This document shows positions 47,771 to 58,240 of a stretch of DNA of 64,000 nucleotides, piece by piece. Each line of letters opens with the position of its first letter. The first letter of the stretch is position 1. The position numbers were made by a program, and so were the translations under genes. The DNA comes from Actinomadura alba (GTDB lineage Bacteria > Actinomycetota > Actinomycetes > Streptosporangiales > Streptosporangiaceae): assembly GCF_014323705.1 (NCBI RefSeq), contig NZ_JABVEC010000001.1, positions 62,001 through 126,000 on the forward strand. Reading direction: 5' to 3'. Under the pieces are notes generated by a model. It did no database searches. It saw nothing but the letters and a program-made list of their open reading frames with translations, and was not told the origin of the DNA.

Positions 47771-48472
47771 TCAGCCGGGCAGGCCGATGAGCCGGCCGAG
47801 GACGGTCACGTTGTGGTCGAAAAGGTCGGCGCGGTTCTCCACGACATTGTTGAACTGGCCGAACAACTCGAAGTTGACGATCCCGAACACACCCGTCCAG
47901 GCGATGATCGCCCGGCTGACGACGTCGTCGGACACCTCCGGCATCATCACCGCGCGCAGCCGGTCGGCGTCCGCGGTGAACGACGGCGGTGGCGGCGGGC
48001 AGATGTCCGGTGGGTTCAGCACGCCCGCGTCGCGAGCGTCACTGATGATCTTTCCGTACACGACCGTGTCGCGGATGGCGGGCCCGACCGTGTCCTGCGG
48101 TGCCTGGTAGCCGGGCACGGGCGAGCCGTAGAGCAGCGCGTACTCGTGCGGATGAGCGAGCGCCCACCCCCGCACCGCCCGGCAGACCGCCAGCCACCTT
48201 CCGTTGTGGTCGTCGCGGGCGCACGCGGCGTCGGCTCGCTCGACGGCCTCGCCGATCGCGTTGTAGCCGTCGACGATCAGTGCGGTGAGCAGGTCGTCCC
48301 GGCTGGGGAAGTACCGATAGATCGCCGAGGAGACCATCCCCATCTCCCGCGCCACGGCACGCAGCGACAGCCCCGCCGCCCCCTCGGTCGCCAGTTGCCT
48401 GCGGGCTATCTCGGTGATCTCCCGGGTCAGCTCCACCCTCACCCGTTCCCGGGCCGTACGGCTCGCGTTCAT
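47771..48472 (-). CDS. TetR/AcrR family transcriptional regulator
   Basis: 233 residues. N-terminal HTH (ITEIARRQLATEGAAGLSLRAVAREMGMVSSAIYRYFPSRDDLLTALI) and a TetR C-terminal ligand domain. Divergent from the epimerase-like gene. The intergenic region holds two copies of a palindromic site, so it most likely represses both genes. Confidence 0.93.
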   Translation of the reverse strand: MNASRTARERVRVELTREITEIARRQLATEGAAGLSLRAVAREMGMVSSAIYRYFPSRDDLLTALIVDGYNAIGEAVERADAACARDDHNGRWLAVCRAVRGWALAHPHEYALLYGSPVPGYQAPQDTVGPAIRDTVVYGKIISDARDAGVLNPPDICPPPPPSFTADADRLRAVMMPEVSDDVVSRAIIAWTGVFGIVNFELFGQFNNVVENRADLFDHNVTVLGRLIGLPG

Positions 48473-48504
48473 GCCCCGACGTTAGCAGAGCGCCGACAAC
48501 GAAC

Positions 48505-48553
48505 GAGAGCACTGCTCTTGACACGGTGATGCCATAGAGAGAGCATTGCTCTC
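48505..48553. promoter_or_regulatory. Twin TetR-type operators
   Basis: GAGAGCACTGCTCTT (48505-48519) and GAGAGCATTGCTCTC (48539-48553) are palindromes with centres 34 bp apart, three helical turns. The first overlaps TTGACA (48518-48523), the likely -35 of the epimerase gene; the second covers its -10 region. This is a strong candidate for binding of the adjacent TetR protein. Confidence 0.75.
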
Positions 48554-48592
48554 GAAACAGAGCATCGAACTGCACACAAGAAGGACGGGAAC

Positions 48593-49537
48593 ATGGGAAA
48601 GCACGTCATCGTGGGCGCCGGCCAGGTGGGACACCGGCTGGCAGAGCTCCTCAGCGCTCAGGAGCACGAGGTGGTCGTCGTCACCCGGTCCGGTTCCGGA
48701 CCCGAAGGCGTGACGAAGGTGGCCGCGAGCGCCGCCGACCGGGACCGGCTGACCGAGATCACCAAGGGTGCCGACACCCTGTACAACTGCATGAATCCGC
48801 GCTACCACCGCTGGGCGCTGGACTGGCCGCCGGTCGCCGCCGCGCTGCTGGCCACCGCCGAGACCACCGGCGCCGTGCTGGTGACGTTGGGCTGCCTGTA
48901 CGGCTACGGACCCGTCGACGGGCCGATGACCGAGGACCTGCCGCTCGCGGCGACCGGGGTCAAGGGCAGGGTCCGGACGACGATGTGGGCTGACGCGCTC
49001 GCCGCCCAACGGGCGGGGCGGGTCCGCGCCACCGAACTACGCGGCTCCGACTATTTCGGGCCAGGCGCAGGTGACCAGTCCTACCTGGGTGACCGCCTCG
49101 TACCGGCGCTGCTCGCCGGCCGGCGGGTGTCGTTCCTCAGCGATCCGGACGTCCCGCACGCCTGGACCTACCTGCCCGATGTCGCGCGGGCGCTGGCGAT
49201 CGCCGCCGTCGACGAACGGGCCTGGGGCCGGGCATGGCACATCCCGACGGGACCGGCGGTGTCGGCGCGGGCCTTCGCCGAGCGCTTGTGCGCCATCGCG
49301 GACGCCCCGGGGCCCCGCTTCGCCCAGGTGCCGAGGTGGGCCTTCAACGCGATGGGGCTGGTGTCCCCGATGATGCGCGAGCTGAGGGAGACCCGTTACC
49401 AGTTCGACCGGCCGTACGTCCTCGACTCATCGGCGTTCGAGACGACGTTCGGCGTGGCGCCCACGCCACTCGACGCGGCGCTCGAGGAGACCCTCGCCTG
49501 GTGGCGTTCGCGGGACACCGTCCCGCGGCCCGCATGA
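48593..49537 (+). CDS. NAD(P)-dependent epimerase/dehydratase-like (SDR-e) protein
   Basis: 314 residues. Rossmann start KHVIVGAGQVGHRLAELL, acidic/dinucleotide region VVTRSG, and an atypical extended-SDR centre: TLGCLYGYGPVDGPMTEDLP instead of the usual YxxxK, so classical catalytic residues are not evident. It then has LRGSDYFGPGA and HAWTYLPDVARALAIAA. Probably a sugar-nucleotide or isoflavone reductase-like oxidoreductase, induced when the TetR ligand is present. AAGGA 8 bases before the ATG. Confidence 0.88.
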   Translation: MGKHVIVGAGQVGHRLAELLSAQEHEVVVVTRSGSGPEGVTKVAASAADRDRLTEITKGADTLYNCMNPRYHRWALDWPPVAAALLATAETTGAVLVTLGCLYGYGPVDGPMTEDLPLAATGVKGRVRTTMWADALAAQRAGRVRATELRGSDYFGPGAGDQSYLGDRLVPALLAGRRVSFLSDPDVPHAWTYLPDVARALAIAAVDERAWGRAWHIPTGPAVSARAFAERLCAIADAPGPRFAQVPRWAFNAMGLVSPMMRELRETRYQFDRPYVLDSSAFETTFGVAPTPLDAALEETLAWWRSRDTVPRPA

Positions 49538-49565
49538 CATCGCGGCGCCGTGGGCCCTCACGCGG

Positions 49566-51398
<1,833 letters not shown>

Positions 51399-51524
51399 GC
51401 GGATCCTTGTACGGGAGCGTAGAGTGGAGATCTTGCACTACCCATGGTCCCATGCCGCATGCCATGCTCTGCGCGGTGCCGTCGGCATGCCGATATCCCC
51501 GTGAGCCCGTATTTTCCGTTGGGT

Positions 51525-51554
51525 TTGAGGGTTGGCTCATGGAATTGGTAGGCT
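51525..51554 (+). promoter_or_regulatory. rpsT promoter
   Basis: TTGAGG (51525-51530) and TAGGCT (51549-51554) with an 18-base spacer, giving a ~90-base 5' UTR before the GTG of rpsT. Confidence 0.5.
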
Positions 51555-51650
51555 GTCCAACTGCGTGTGGCGCGTGTGTCGTGCCCGAAGGCCGCCGGTC
51601 AGGCGGACCACGCGCCCATCCGATCGACTTCCCTAATCCGAGGCTTCTTC

Positions 51651-51911
51651 GTGGCGAACATCAAGTCCCAGATCAAGCGCAACCGGCAGAACGAGAAGGC
51701 CCGTCTGCGCAACAAGGCCGTCAAGTCCGAGCTCAAGACGGCGATCCGCAAGTTCCGCGAGGCCGCGGACGCGGGCAACGCCGAGGAGGCGACCACCGCC
51801 ATGCGGCACGCGAGCCGCAAGCTCGACAAGGCGGTCAGCAAGGGCGTCATCCACAAGAACCAGGCCGCCAACCGCAAGTCGGCGATCGCCAAGCGCGCCG
51901 CCGCCCTGTAA
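51651..51911 (+). CDS. rpsT: 30S ribosomal protein S20
   Basis: 86 residues: [30 protein letters not shown] ... [15 protein letters not shown], the standard S20 helical-bundle sequence that binds 16S rRNA. GTG start with GAGG 7 bases upstream. Followed by a terminator. Confidence 0.97.
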   Translation: MANIKSQIKRNRQNEKARLRNKAVKSELKTAIRKFREAADAGNAEEATTAMRHASRKLDKAVSKGVIHKNQAANRKSAIAKRAAAL

Positions 51912-51933
51912 CCAAGGTCGAGGGTGTCTCACG

Positions 51934-51961
51934 ACGCCGTGCCCCCCGCGGGGCACGGCGT
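51934..51961 (+). terminator. rpsT terminator
   Basis: ACGCCGTGCCCC / GGGGCACGGCGT, perfect 12-bp stem, loop CCGC, followed by a T-rich stretch (ATTCGTGTTT). It ends 20 bp before the duplicated start region of kptA. Confidence 0.88.
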
Positions 51962-51980
51962 ATTCGTGTTTCACCCGAGT

Positions 51981-52018
51981 GCTCTACTGGATGGACCATG
52001 CTCTACGGGATGGACCAT
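51981..52018 (+). repeat. 19-bp tandem duplication at the kptA start
   Basis: GCTCTACTGGATGGACCAT is followed at once by GCTCTACGGGATGGACCAT (18 of 19 identical). Each copy ends in an ATG. The first ATG (51998) opens an 8-codon frame MLYGMDHG whose TGA overlaps the kptA start (52017). Confidence 0.9.
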
Positions 52019-52556
52019 GGATGAGCGCCGGCGGACGCGATTGTCCAAGTATCTCGCCAAGCACCTGCGGCACCGGCCGGAGCTGATCGGGATCACACTC
52101 GACGAGGCCGGCTGGACCGATGTCGAGGAACTGCTGGCGGCCTGCGCGCGTCATGGGCGCCCGATCAGCCGCGACGAGCTCCATCAGGTCGTCTCGGGGG
52201 GCGGCAAGCGACGCTACGCCTTTGACGAGACCGGGCGGCGGATCCGGGCCAGTCAGGGGCACTCGGTCGCCGTCGATCTCGATCTGCCCGTCACGCCGCC
52301 GCCGGATCTGCTCTACCACGGCACCGTCGAGCGGGTGCTGCCGGCCATCCGGCGCGAGGGCCTGCGCCCGATGGCCCGCCACGACGTGCACCTGTCCCCC
52401 GACGAAGAGACCGCCCGGCGCGTCGGCGCGCGCCGGGGGCCTCCGGTCGTGCTGACCGTCGACGCCGCCGCGATGGCCGCGGCGGGCCACGAGTTCCGGC
52501 TCAGCGCGAACGGGGTCTGGCTGGCCCGCTCAGTGCCGCCGCGATATCTGCGGTGA
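52017..52556 (+). CDS. kptA: RNA 2'-phosphotransferase (Tpt1/KptA family)
   Basis: 179 residues. N-terminal winged part (TRLSKYLAKHLRHRPELIGITLDEAGWTDVEELL) and the ADP-ribosyl-transferase-like half with LLYHGTVERVLPAIRREGL, MARHDVHLSPDEETARRVGAR and FRLSANGVWLARSVPPRYL. The enzyme transfers an RNA 2'-phosphate to NAD. In yeast it completes tRNA splicing; its bacterial role is unclear. The 3' end overlaps the HAD-like gene on the other strand by 56 bp. Confidence 0.94.
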   Translation: MDERRRTRLSKYLAKHLRHRPELIGITLDEAGWTDVEELLAACARHGRPISRDELHQVVSGGGKRRYAFDETGRRIRASQGHSVAVDLDLPVTPPPDLLYHGTVERVLPAIRREGLRPMARHDVHLSPDEETARRVGARRGPPVVLTVDAAAMAAAGHEFRLSANGVWLARSVPPRYLR

Positions 52557-53043
52557 CGGCCGTCTCCGCCTCCGCCCAGGTGAGGACGGCGCGGACCCAG
52601 GCCGGGGCCGGTTGCGACTGGTGGCCGAACAGGTAGCGGTACGGGACGAGACCGCGCAGCGCCCGGTGCACGTCCAGCCGGTCATCGATCATGTGCGTGA
52701 TGCCGAGTTCGGCGCAGTGGAGGGCCTTGTCGGCCCGCTTGCGGCAGAAGCGCACGTTCCCGGGCGGCATGCCGGTGCGCTCGTAGAAGTCCTGGTGGGC
52801 GAGCCACCGAAGAGTGCGCCGCTGGATGCGCTCGCCGCACTTGGAGATGATCCACACTCGCCCGCCGAAGAGTTCGACGAGCCGGGGCAGCACGTCGAAC
52901 GCCCCTTCCGTGGGCGGCGAGCGCAGGGCCTGCTCGTCCCCGCCCTGCAGGAAGACGGTGTCCTCGACGCCGGAGGGCGCCGAGGCGCCGTGGATCACCC
53001 GGCCGAAGTCGACGCCGAGCCGATGATCGGTGTTCGTGTTCAT
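52501..53043 (-). CDS. HAD-like protein of unknown function
   Basis: 180 residues. Rossmannoid HAD layout: motif I LGVDFGRVI (the second Asp of DxD is Gly), motif II WIISKCG (Ser), Lys in RKRADKALHC, and motif IV HMIDDRLDV. It may be a 5'-nucleotidase-like phosphatase with an altered motif I, or a non-catalytic member. It overlaps kptA antisense by 56 bp and is divergent from the LysR gene. Confidence 0.85.
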   Translation of the reverse strand: MNTNTDHRLGVDFGRVIHGASAPSGVEDTVFLQGGDEQALRSPPTEGAFDVLPRLVELFGGRVWIISKCGERIQRRTLRWLAHQDFYERTGMPPGNVRFCRKRADKALHCAELGITHMIDDRLDVHRALRGLVPYRYLFGHQSQPAPAWVRAVLTWAEAETAVTADIAAALSGPARPRSR

Positions 53044-53063
53044 GGGAGCACTGTGGCGACCGG

Positions 53064-53107
53064 GTGACTAGAAGAGAACTATCGATCGTACTGCCATCTA
53101 TAGTCAC
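53064..53107. promoter_or_regulatory. Spaced palindrome in the LysR/HAD divergent promoter
   Basis: GTGACTA (53064-53070) and TAGTCAC (53101-53107) form a perfect inverted repeat 37 bp apart (centre to centre), with ATCGATCG between. Likely bound by the LysR protein, which starts at 53113. Confidence 0.5.
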
Positions 53108-53112
53108 CGCCT

Positions 53113-54000
53113 ATGGATCTCCACACGGTGTCCACCGATGCCCTGGCCTCGTTCGCCGTCTTCGCCGACCATCTGAACTTCACCAGGGCGGCCGAGGAGC
53201 TGCGGATCTCCCAGCCGGCGCTGCACGTGAAGATCCGCAAGCTGGCCGACTCCCTCGGCCGCCCCCTCTACCGGCGGCAGGGACGGCGGCTCGAGCTCAC
53301 CGCCGAGGGCGAGGCCGTCGCGCGGTTCGCGCGCGAGCTCGACACCCGGGTGTCGGCCTTCCTCGCCGAGGTGCGCGGCACCGCTCCCGCGCGCCCGCTG
53401 GTGCTGGCGGCTGGTGAGGGCGCCTTCCTCTACCTTCTCGGCGACGTTGTGCGCGACACCCTCGCCCGCCCCGGCCCGGGTCTCCGCCTGATCAACGGTG
53501 ACCACGCCCGGACGCTGGCCGCGGTGCGGACCGGCCGCGCCGACCTCGGCGTCGCCGTCCTGGACGTGCGGCCGGGTGATCTCACCGTGGTGGCGCTGGC
53601 GTCCTTCCCGCAGTTGCTGGTGATGCCGGCCGATCATCCGCTGGCGACCTCGTCTCGCCTCACGCTGGCCGACCTCGCCGCCGTCCGGCTCATCGTGCCG
53701 CCGCCGCATCGGCCGCTCCGTGTGGCCCTGGAGCGGGCCCTTCGCGCGGCGGAGGTCGAGTGGTCGGTCGCGGTCGAGGCGGAGGGATGGCCGCTGATGC
53801 TGCATTTCGTGGCGCTCGGCGTCGGGACGGCGGTGGTCAACGGCTGCGTACGACTGCCGCCGGGGCTGGTCGGCCGCGAGATCACGGATCTGCCGCGGGT
53901 GCCGTACCAGGCCGTCCACCTCCCCGGCCGGGACGCCGACCCGCGGGTCGCCGGACTGCTCACCGCGATCCGCACCCGGCTGACGGCCGACCTGGTATGA
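53113..54000 (+). CDS. LysR family transcriptional regulator
   Basis: 295 residues. HTH LASFAVFADHLNFTRAAEELRISQPALHVKIRKLADSLGRPLYRR and a periplasmic-binding-protein-like effector domain (RADLGVAVLDVRPGDL, LLVMPADHPLATSSRL). It regulates neighbouring genes in response to a small molecule; the HAD-like gene or the SRPBCC gene are the likely targets. Confidence 0.94.
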   Translation: MDLHTVSTDALASFAVFADHLNFTRAAEELRISQPALHVKIRKLADSLGRPLYRRQGRRLELTAEGEAVARFARELDTRVSAFLAEVRGTAPARPLVLAAGEGAFLYLLGDVVRDTLARPGPGLRLINGDHARTLAAVRTGRADLGVAVLDVRPGDLTVVALASFPQLLVMPADHPLATSSRLTLADLAAVRLIVPPPHRPLRVALERALRAAEVEWSVAVEAEGWPLMLHFVALGVGTAVVNGCVRLPPGLVGREITDLPRVPYQAVHLPGRDADPRVAGLLTAIRTRLTADLV

Positions 54001-54038
54001 CGGGCGGGGAGATCCACCGCCGGTCACCGGGAGGCGCG

Positions 54039-54458
54039 ATGCAGTACGAGATCGAGGTCGACATCGAGGCGGCACCCGAAGCCGTCTGGGCCGTGCTCAC
54101 GGATGTCGAGCGCTGGCCCTCCTGGACAGAGTCGATGACCAGGGTGAGTCGGCTCGAAGACGGCGAACTGGGCCTCGGCAGCACGGCACGGGTCGAGCAG
54201 CCGGGCCTGCCCGCCTCGGTGTGGACGGTGACCGAGCACGAGCCCGGCAGAAGCTTCAGCTGGACGTCGAAGGCGGCCGGGATCACGACGGTCGGCGGGC
54301 ACCACATCCTCGCCGGCCCGAACGGCACCACGAGCGTACGGCTCACCCTGCGCCAGACCGGGCCGCTGGCCCCGGTCATCGGGTTGCTGCTGTCCCGGCG
54401 GAGCCGCCGCTATGTCGACATGGAGGCACACGGCCTCAAGCGGCGGTGCGAATCCTGA
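54039..54458 (+). CDS. SRPBCC (polyketide cyclase-like) family protein
   Basis: 139 residues. Begins MQYEIEVDIEAAPEAVWAVLTDVERWPSWTESM, the START/Bet v1-like first strand and helix, then GLGSTARVEQPGLPASVWTVTEHEPGRSFSW. GGAGG 4 bases before ATG 54039; the ATG at 53997 overlapping the LysR stop is an alternative start. It binds hydrophobic ligands; specific role unknown. Confidence 0.9.
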   Translation: MQYEIEVDIEAAPEAVWAVLTDVERWPSWTESMTRVSRLEDGELGLGSTARVEQPGLPASVWTVTEHEPGRSFSWTSKAAGITTVGGHHILAGPNGTTSVRLTLRQTGPLAPVIGLLLSRRSRRYVDMEAHGLKRRCES

Positions 54459-54480
54459 CCCGTCGCCGTCGCAGTCGCGG

Positions 54481-55440
54481 TCAGCGGATGGCGCGTGCCG
54501 CGACGATCTGGCCGATCGCCTTCTCCAGCGCGTACGCCGCATCGGCCGCGCCGCCCTTCACCTGGGCGTCGGTCTCGGCCACGACGCCGAGCGCCCGCGA
54601 GACCCCTTCGGGCGACCAGCCGCGTAGCTGGGCCCGTACCCGGTCGACCTTCCACGGCGGCATGCCCAGCTCCTTGGCCAGGCCCGGGCCGCGCAACCCG
54701 CGCGGCGCTCCCCCGACCTTCGCCAGCGAGCGCACGCCCTGGGCCAGCGCACTGGTGATCAGCACCGGGGCCACGCCCGTGGCAAGCGCCCACCGCAGTT
54801 GCTCGAGGGCCTCGCCGAGACGGCCCTCGACGGCCCGGTCGGCGACCGTGAAGCCGCTGACCTCGGCCCGGCCGCGGTGATACCGGGCCACGGCCGCCTC
54901 GTCGATCTTTCCGTCGGTGTCGGCGACCAGCTGGGAGCACGCGCTGGCGAGCTCGCGGAGGTCGTTGCCCACGGCGTCGAGCAGCGACCGGGCGGCGTCC
55001 TCGGTGATGGCTCCCCCGGCATGGCGGATCTCGGCCCGTACGAAGCCGACCCGCTCACTGGGCTTGGTGATCTTGGGACAGGAGACCCTGCGGGCACCGA
55101 GCTTGCCGAGCTTGTCGAGGAGCGCCTTGCCCTTCGCGCCGCCGTGGTGCACCACGACGAGGGTGATGTCGTCGGCCGGATGGGCGGCGTAGGCGGTCAC
55201 CTCGGCGACCAGGTCCTTGCCGAGGTCTTGGGCCGAGCGCAGCACCAGCACCTTTCCCCCGCCGAACAGCGAGGGAGAGGTCAGCTCGATCAGCCGGCCG
55301 GGTTCGAGTGTGGCCGGCGTCAGCTCGACGACATCGGCTTCGGGCTCGGCGGCCCGGACGGTGGCCACGATATCGGCGATCGCGCGGTCGACGAGCAGTT
55401 CCTCGTCCCCGACGATCATGGTCATCGCATCTGCCGGCAT
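54481..55440 (-). CDS. holA: DNA polymerase III subunit delta
   Basis: 319 residues. Clamp-loader AAA+-like protein without a functional ATP site: MIVGDEELLVDRAIADIV, TSPSLFGGGKVLVLRSAQD, VVVHHGGAKGKALLDKL and the C-terminal collar (LGMPPWKVDRVRAQLRGW). It opens the beta clamp. Its position in the comEA-comEC neighbourhood is conserved in actinomycetes. Confidence 0.96.
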   Translation of the reverse strand: MPADAMTMIVGDEELLVDRAIADIVATVRAAEPEADVVELTPATLEPGRLIELTSPSLFGGGKVLVLRSAQDLGKDLVAEVTAYAAHPADDITLVVVHHGGAKGKALLDKLGKLGARRVSCPKITKPSERVGFVRAEIRHAGGAITEDAARSLLDAVGNDLRELASACSQLVADTDGKIDEAAVARYHRGRAEVSGFTVADRAVEGRLGEALEQLRWALATGVAPVLITSALAQGVRSLAKVGGAPRGLRGPGLAKELGMPPWKVDRVRAQLRGWSPEGVSRALGVVAETDAQVKGGAADAAYALEKAIGQIVAARAIR

Positions 55441-55514
55441 TCCAGCAGGATGCCACTCCCACGGAGTGCATGCGCCGGAGACCGCCCTACGTCACCGCGC
55501 GCGGCGCCACCGCC

Positions 55515-56264
55515 TCAGTCGATGGTGTGGCCGCCGTTGACGGTGATGCGCTCGCCGTTGAGGAAACCGGCGGCGTCGGAGGCGAGGAACGACACCGTGG
55601 CGGCGACGTCCTCGGGAACGCCCATGCGGCCCAGGGGGACCTCCGCGAGGTAGTCCCGCAGGTGCTCGGTCGCGACCCCGGCATGGCGCTCGACCGGGAT
55701 CCACCCGGGGGCGACCAGGTTCACGGTGATGCCGAGCGGGCCGAGCTCGCGGGCCCATGTCCTGGTCAGGCCGAGCTGGGCCCCCTTGGCTGCGGTGTAG
55801 GCGGACGTCCCGGGCACGGCCCGTTCGAACATGTCGGAGCCGATCTGGATGATCCGGCCGCCCTTCTTCGCCTTCATGCCGGGCAACACGGCCTGGAGCA
55901 GCAGCGTGGGGCTCTTGACGAAGAAGATCAGCTGGTCCAGGTGCGTCTGCCAGGTGAGGTCCTCGACTTCGACGAACGGCTGCGGGCCGGTGGCGTTCGG
56001 CACCAGCACGTCCACCGGCCCGAGGCGGTCGACGACCCTGGCGACGAGGTCGGTCACGGACGCCTCGTCTGTGACGTCGGCGGCGAACACCTCGACCACC
56101 CCGCCCTGAGCGCGGATCTCATCCCGTACGCGGTGAGCCTGCTCGACGCCGGGCAGATCGTTGACGGCCACCGCCCAGCCGTCGGCGGCCAGCCGCCGTG
56201 CGATGAAGGCCCCCAGCCCACGCGAAGCGCCGGTGACCAGGGCGACACCATCGGGTGCGACCAC
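55515..56264 (-). CDS. SDR family oxidoreductase
   Basis: 249 residues. Rossmann TGASRGLG at residue ~11, NAT at the NNAG position, catalytic Ser in IIQIGSDM, SAYTAAKGA (Tyr and Lys) and APGWIPVE. A 3-oxoacyl-ACP reductase-type enzyme by fold; substrate unknown. GTG 56264 has AGAGGG 5 bases upstream. Confidence 0.92.
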   Translation of the reverse strand: MVAPDGVALVTGASRGLGAFIARRLAADGWAVAVNDLPGVEQAHRVRDEIRAQGGVVEVFAADVTDEASVTDLVARVVDRLGPVDVLVPNATGPQPFVEVEDLTWQTHLDQLIFFVKSPTLLLQAVLPGMKAKKGGRIIQIGSDMFERAVPGTSAYTAAKGAQLGLTRTWARELGPLGITVNLVAPGWIPVERHAGVATEHLRDYLAEVPLGRMGVPEDVAATVSFLASDAAGFLNGERITVNGGHTID

Positions 56265-56473
56265 GGGGACCCTCTCGCGAACATCGGGGGGCGGCCGACA
56301 TTGACGATCATCGACCGAAACCCACAGATACCCCACGTTCGGGCCGGACCGCAAGAACAGATCATGAGCGCCGTGCGACACCCCGACAAACGCACGGCTC
56401 CCTCGCTCGGCGTTCACTCAGCGGAGGCCTGCCGTGCCTGTCAGCGACATCTCGTCTCGTTATCGCAGGAGGT

Positions 56474-57334
56474 ATGCGAGCAGACCTGACAAAGAGGACA
56501 CTCCCCGCCCTGGCTCTCGGGGTCCTCGCCCTCCCGCTCAATCCTCTCACCGCGACCGACACGAAGGCCGCGATGACGGCCACGACGACCACCACAACGG
56601 CCGAGGCGACCTGCCCGATCGGCGTCGCACACCGCGGACGGGTCACCGACACCCAGCCCGAGAACTCCCTGCCGGCCTTCAAGGACGCCTGGAAGTACAT
56701 GACGTGGGCCGAGACCGACATCCGCTTCTCGCGGGCATCCTCGTCGAACCCCAACGGCGTACCGGTCCTGATGCACGACGCCACACTGAACCGGACGACC
56801 AACGGCAGGGGGAACGTCTCCTCGCTCTACTCCTCGCAGTTCGTCGCGCTGCGGATGAAGAGCCGCACCGGAGCGGTGACGAGCATCAACCCACCGACGC
56901 TGGCCGAGGCCCTGCAGGCCGCGAAGAGCGCGAACAAGTACATGCTGCTCGAGACCAAGACGCGCATCAACGCCGCACAGGCCCGCGAGATCACCAGGCG
57001 CGTCATCAGCGCCGGGATGCTCGACAGGGTCAGGATGCAGAGCTTCAACGCCGCCGACCTGAAGCAGCTCAAGGCCGTCGAGCCCAGGCTGGCCGGAGGC
57101 CTGGCACTGCTCACCTATGACCATCCCACGTCCTCGGCCCATCCCTATGCGGCGCCCAAGGCGACCGCGATGACCAGGGCCGCCACGGATCGGCTCCAGG
57201 CCGAGGGCATCAAGATCACACCGTGGACCGTCAACGACCAGGCCGCCTGGCCGAAGCTGAAGTCCTGGCGGGTGGACGCGATCATCACCGACCTGGTGTG
57301 GACGTACGCCGAATGGAGATCGGCCAGCTGCTGA
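56474..57334 (+). CDS. Secreted glycerophosphodiester phosphodiesterase
   Basis: 286 residues. Signal peptide (RADLTKRTLPALALGVLALPLNPLTA), then the GDPD domain: IGVAHRGRVTDTQPENSLPAFKDA with catalytic HRG and PENS, ETDIRF, VLMHDATLNRTTNGRG and LLETKT. It hydrolyses glycerophosphodiesters outside the cell to glycerol-3-phosphate and an alcohol. An AGGAGG lies only 1-2 bases before the ATG, closer than usual. Confidence 0.93.
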   Translation: MRADLTKRTLPALALGVLALPLNPLTATDTKAAMTATTTTTTAEATCPIGVAHRGRVTDTQPENSLPAFKDAWKYMTWAETDIRFSRASSSNPNGVPVLMHDATLNRTTNGRGNVSSLYSSQFVALRMKSRTGAVTSINPPTLAEALQAAKSANKYMLLETKTRINAAQAREITRRVISAGMLDRVRMQSFNAADLKQLKAVEPRLAGGLALLTYDHPTSSAHPYAAPKATAMTRAATDRLQAEGIKITPWTVNDQAAWPKLKSWRVDAIITDLVWTYAEWRSASC

Positions 57335-57478
57335 GCCGCCGGCGGCCGGGGCCGGTGACGGCAGAGATGTCGACCCGGCCCCGCCGCACCGGCCACGGAC
57401 CGTCCATGGCCGTCAAGCCCGCGGCCGCAAGCGGCAAGGTTCGCGTCCATAGATCCACGCGCGGGCACGAACCACCCC

Positions 57479-58168
57479 ATGGCGCTCACAGAGGTCCTCA
57501 TCGACCAGGCGACCCGCGACAACCTCGGCGAACAACTCGCCGAGGTGGCGGGGTCGCTGTGGGCGCATCATTGCCAGACCTGCGGCAAGCCGCTGGGCGA
57601 CGTCCCACCCGCGCTGCTGGTCAACGACATTGGGCGATTCGCGTTCGCGGCGTTGCACCATCCGACGTGCAAACAGGCCCGGTGGAACAACCGCGATGTG
57701 ATCTGGTTCAACTGGCACGCGTTCTCCACGTGGACCGCGTTCACATCCGTCATGCCGTTTCGATATGGAGACAAGATCGAGCAGTGGCCAATGTTCCTGC
57801 TCAATCCCAGCCTGGAGGCCATCGCGCTGAAGCGTGATGACGAGCGCCGGACGTGGCATCCACGATTCGACACCCGATTCTTCACCGCCGGCATGGCGCC
57901 ACCCGGTGGGCGATTCAGCCGCCACATACCGTTGCCCGGTGTGAAGGCGGTCCTCTCCCACGACTCGATCACCGTCAGGGTGCAGGCGGACTTCGTGGAC
58001 GAGTACCAGATCGAGGCACATCTCGACGTGCTGGAACGAGCGGATGATCTCCAAGGCGTGTACTTCGTCGTCACGCACGCCCTGAATCCCGCGCGGTTCA
58101 CGGTGGAGGAGTTCCTGGCCATGATGAAGGCGGGCCGGATGCTGATCGGGTGGGCGTCCATCGGGTAG
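57479..58168 (+). CDS. Hypothetical protein with a possible zinc site
   Basis: 229 residues, no signal or membrane span. Near residue 32 HHCQTCGKPLG and later HHPTCKQ give a CxxC...HxxC-like set that could bind zinc. Trp/Phe-rich centre (RDVIWFNWHAFSTWTAF). No family recognised. The gene has a lower third-position GC content than its neighbours in places, which could indicate transfer (weak impression). Confidence 0.78.
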   Translation: MALTEVLIDQATRDNLGEQLAEVAGSLWAHHCQTCGKPLGDVPPALLVNDIGRFAFAALHHPTCKQARWNNRDVIWFNWHAFSTWTAFTSVMPFRYGDKIEQWPMFLLNPSLEAIALKRDDERRTWHPRFDTRFFTAGMAPPGGRFSRHIPLPGVKAVLSHDSITVRVQADFVDEYQIEAHLDVLERADDLQGVYFVVTHALNPARFTVEEFLAMMKAGRMLIGWASIG

Positions 58169-58240
58169 CACCGCTGGGGCCGGGTCGCCGGCTGCCCGGC
58201 GGCCTGGCGTATGGCTCAGGACCGGCGGTCTGCTTACGGC

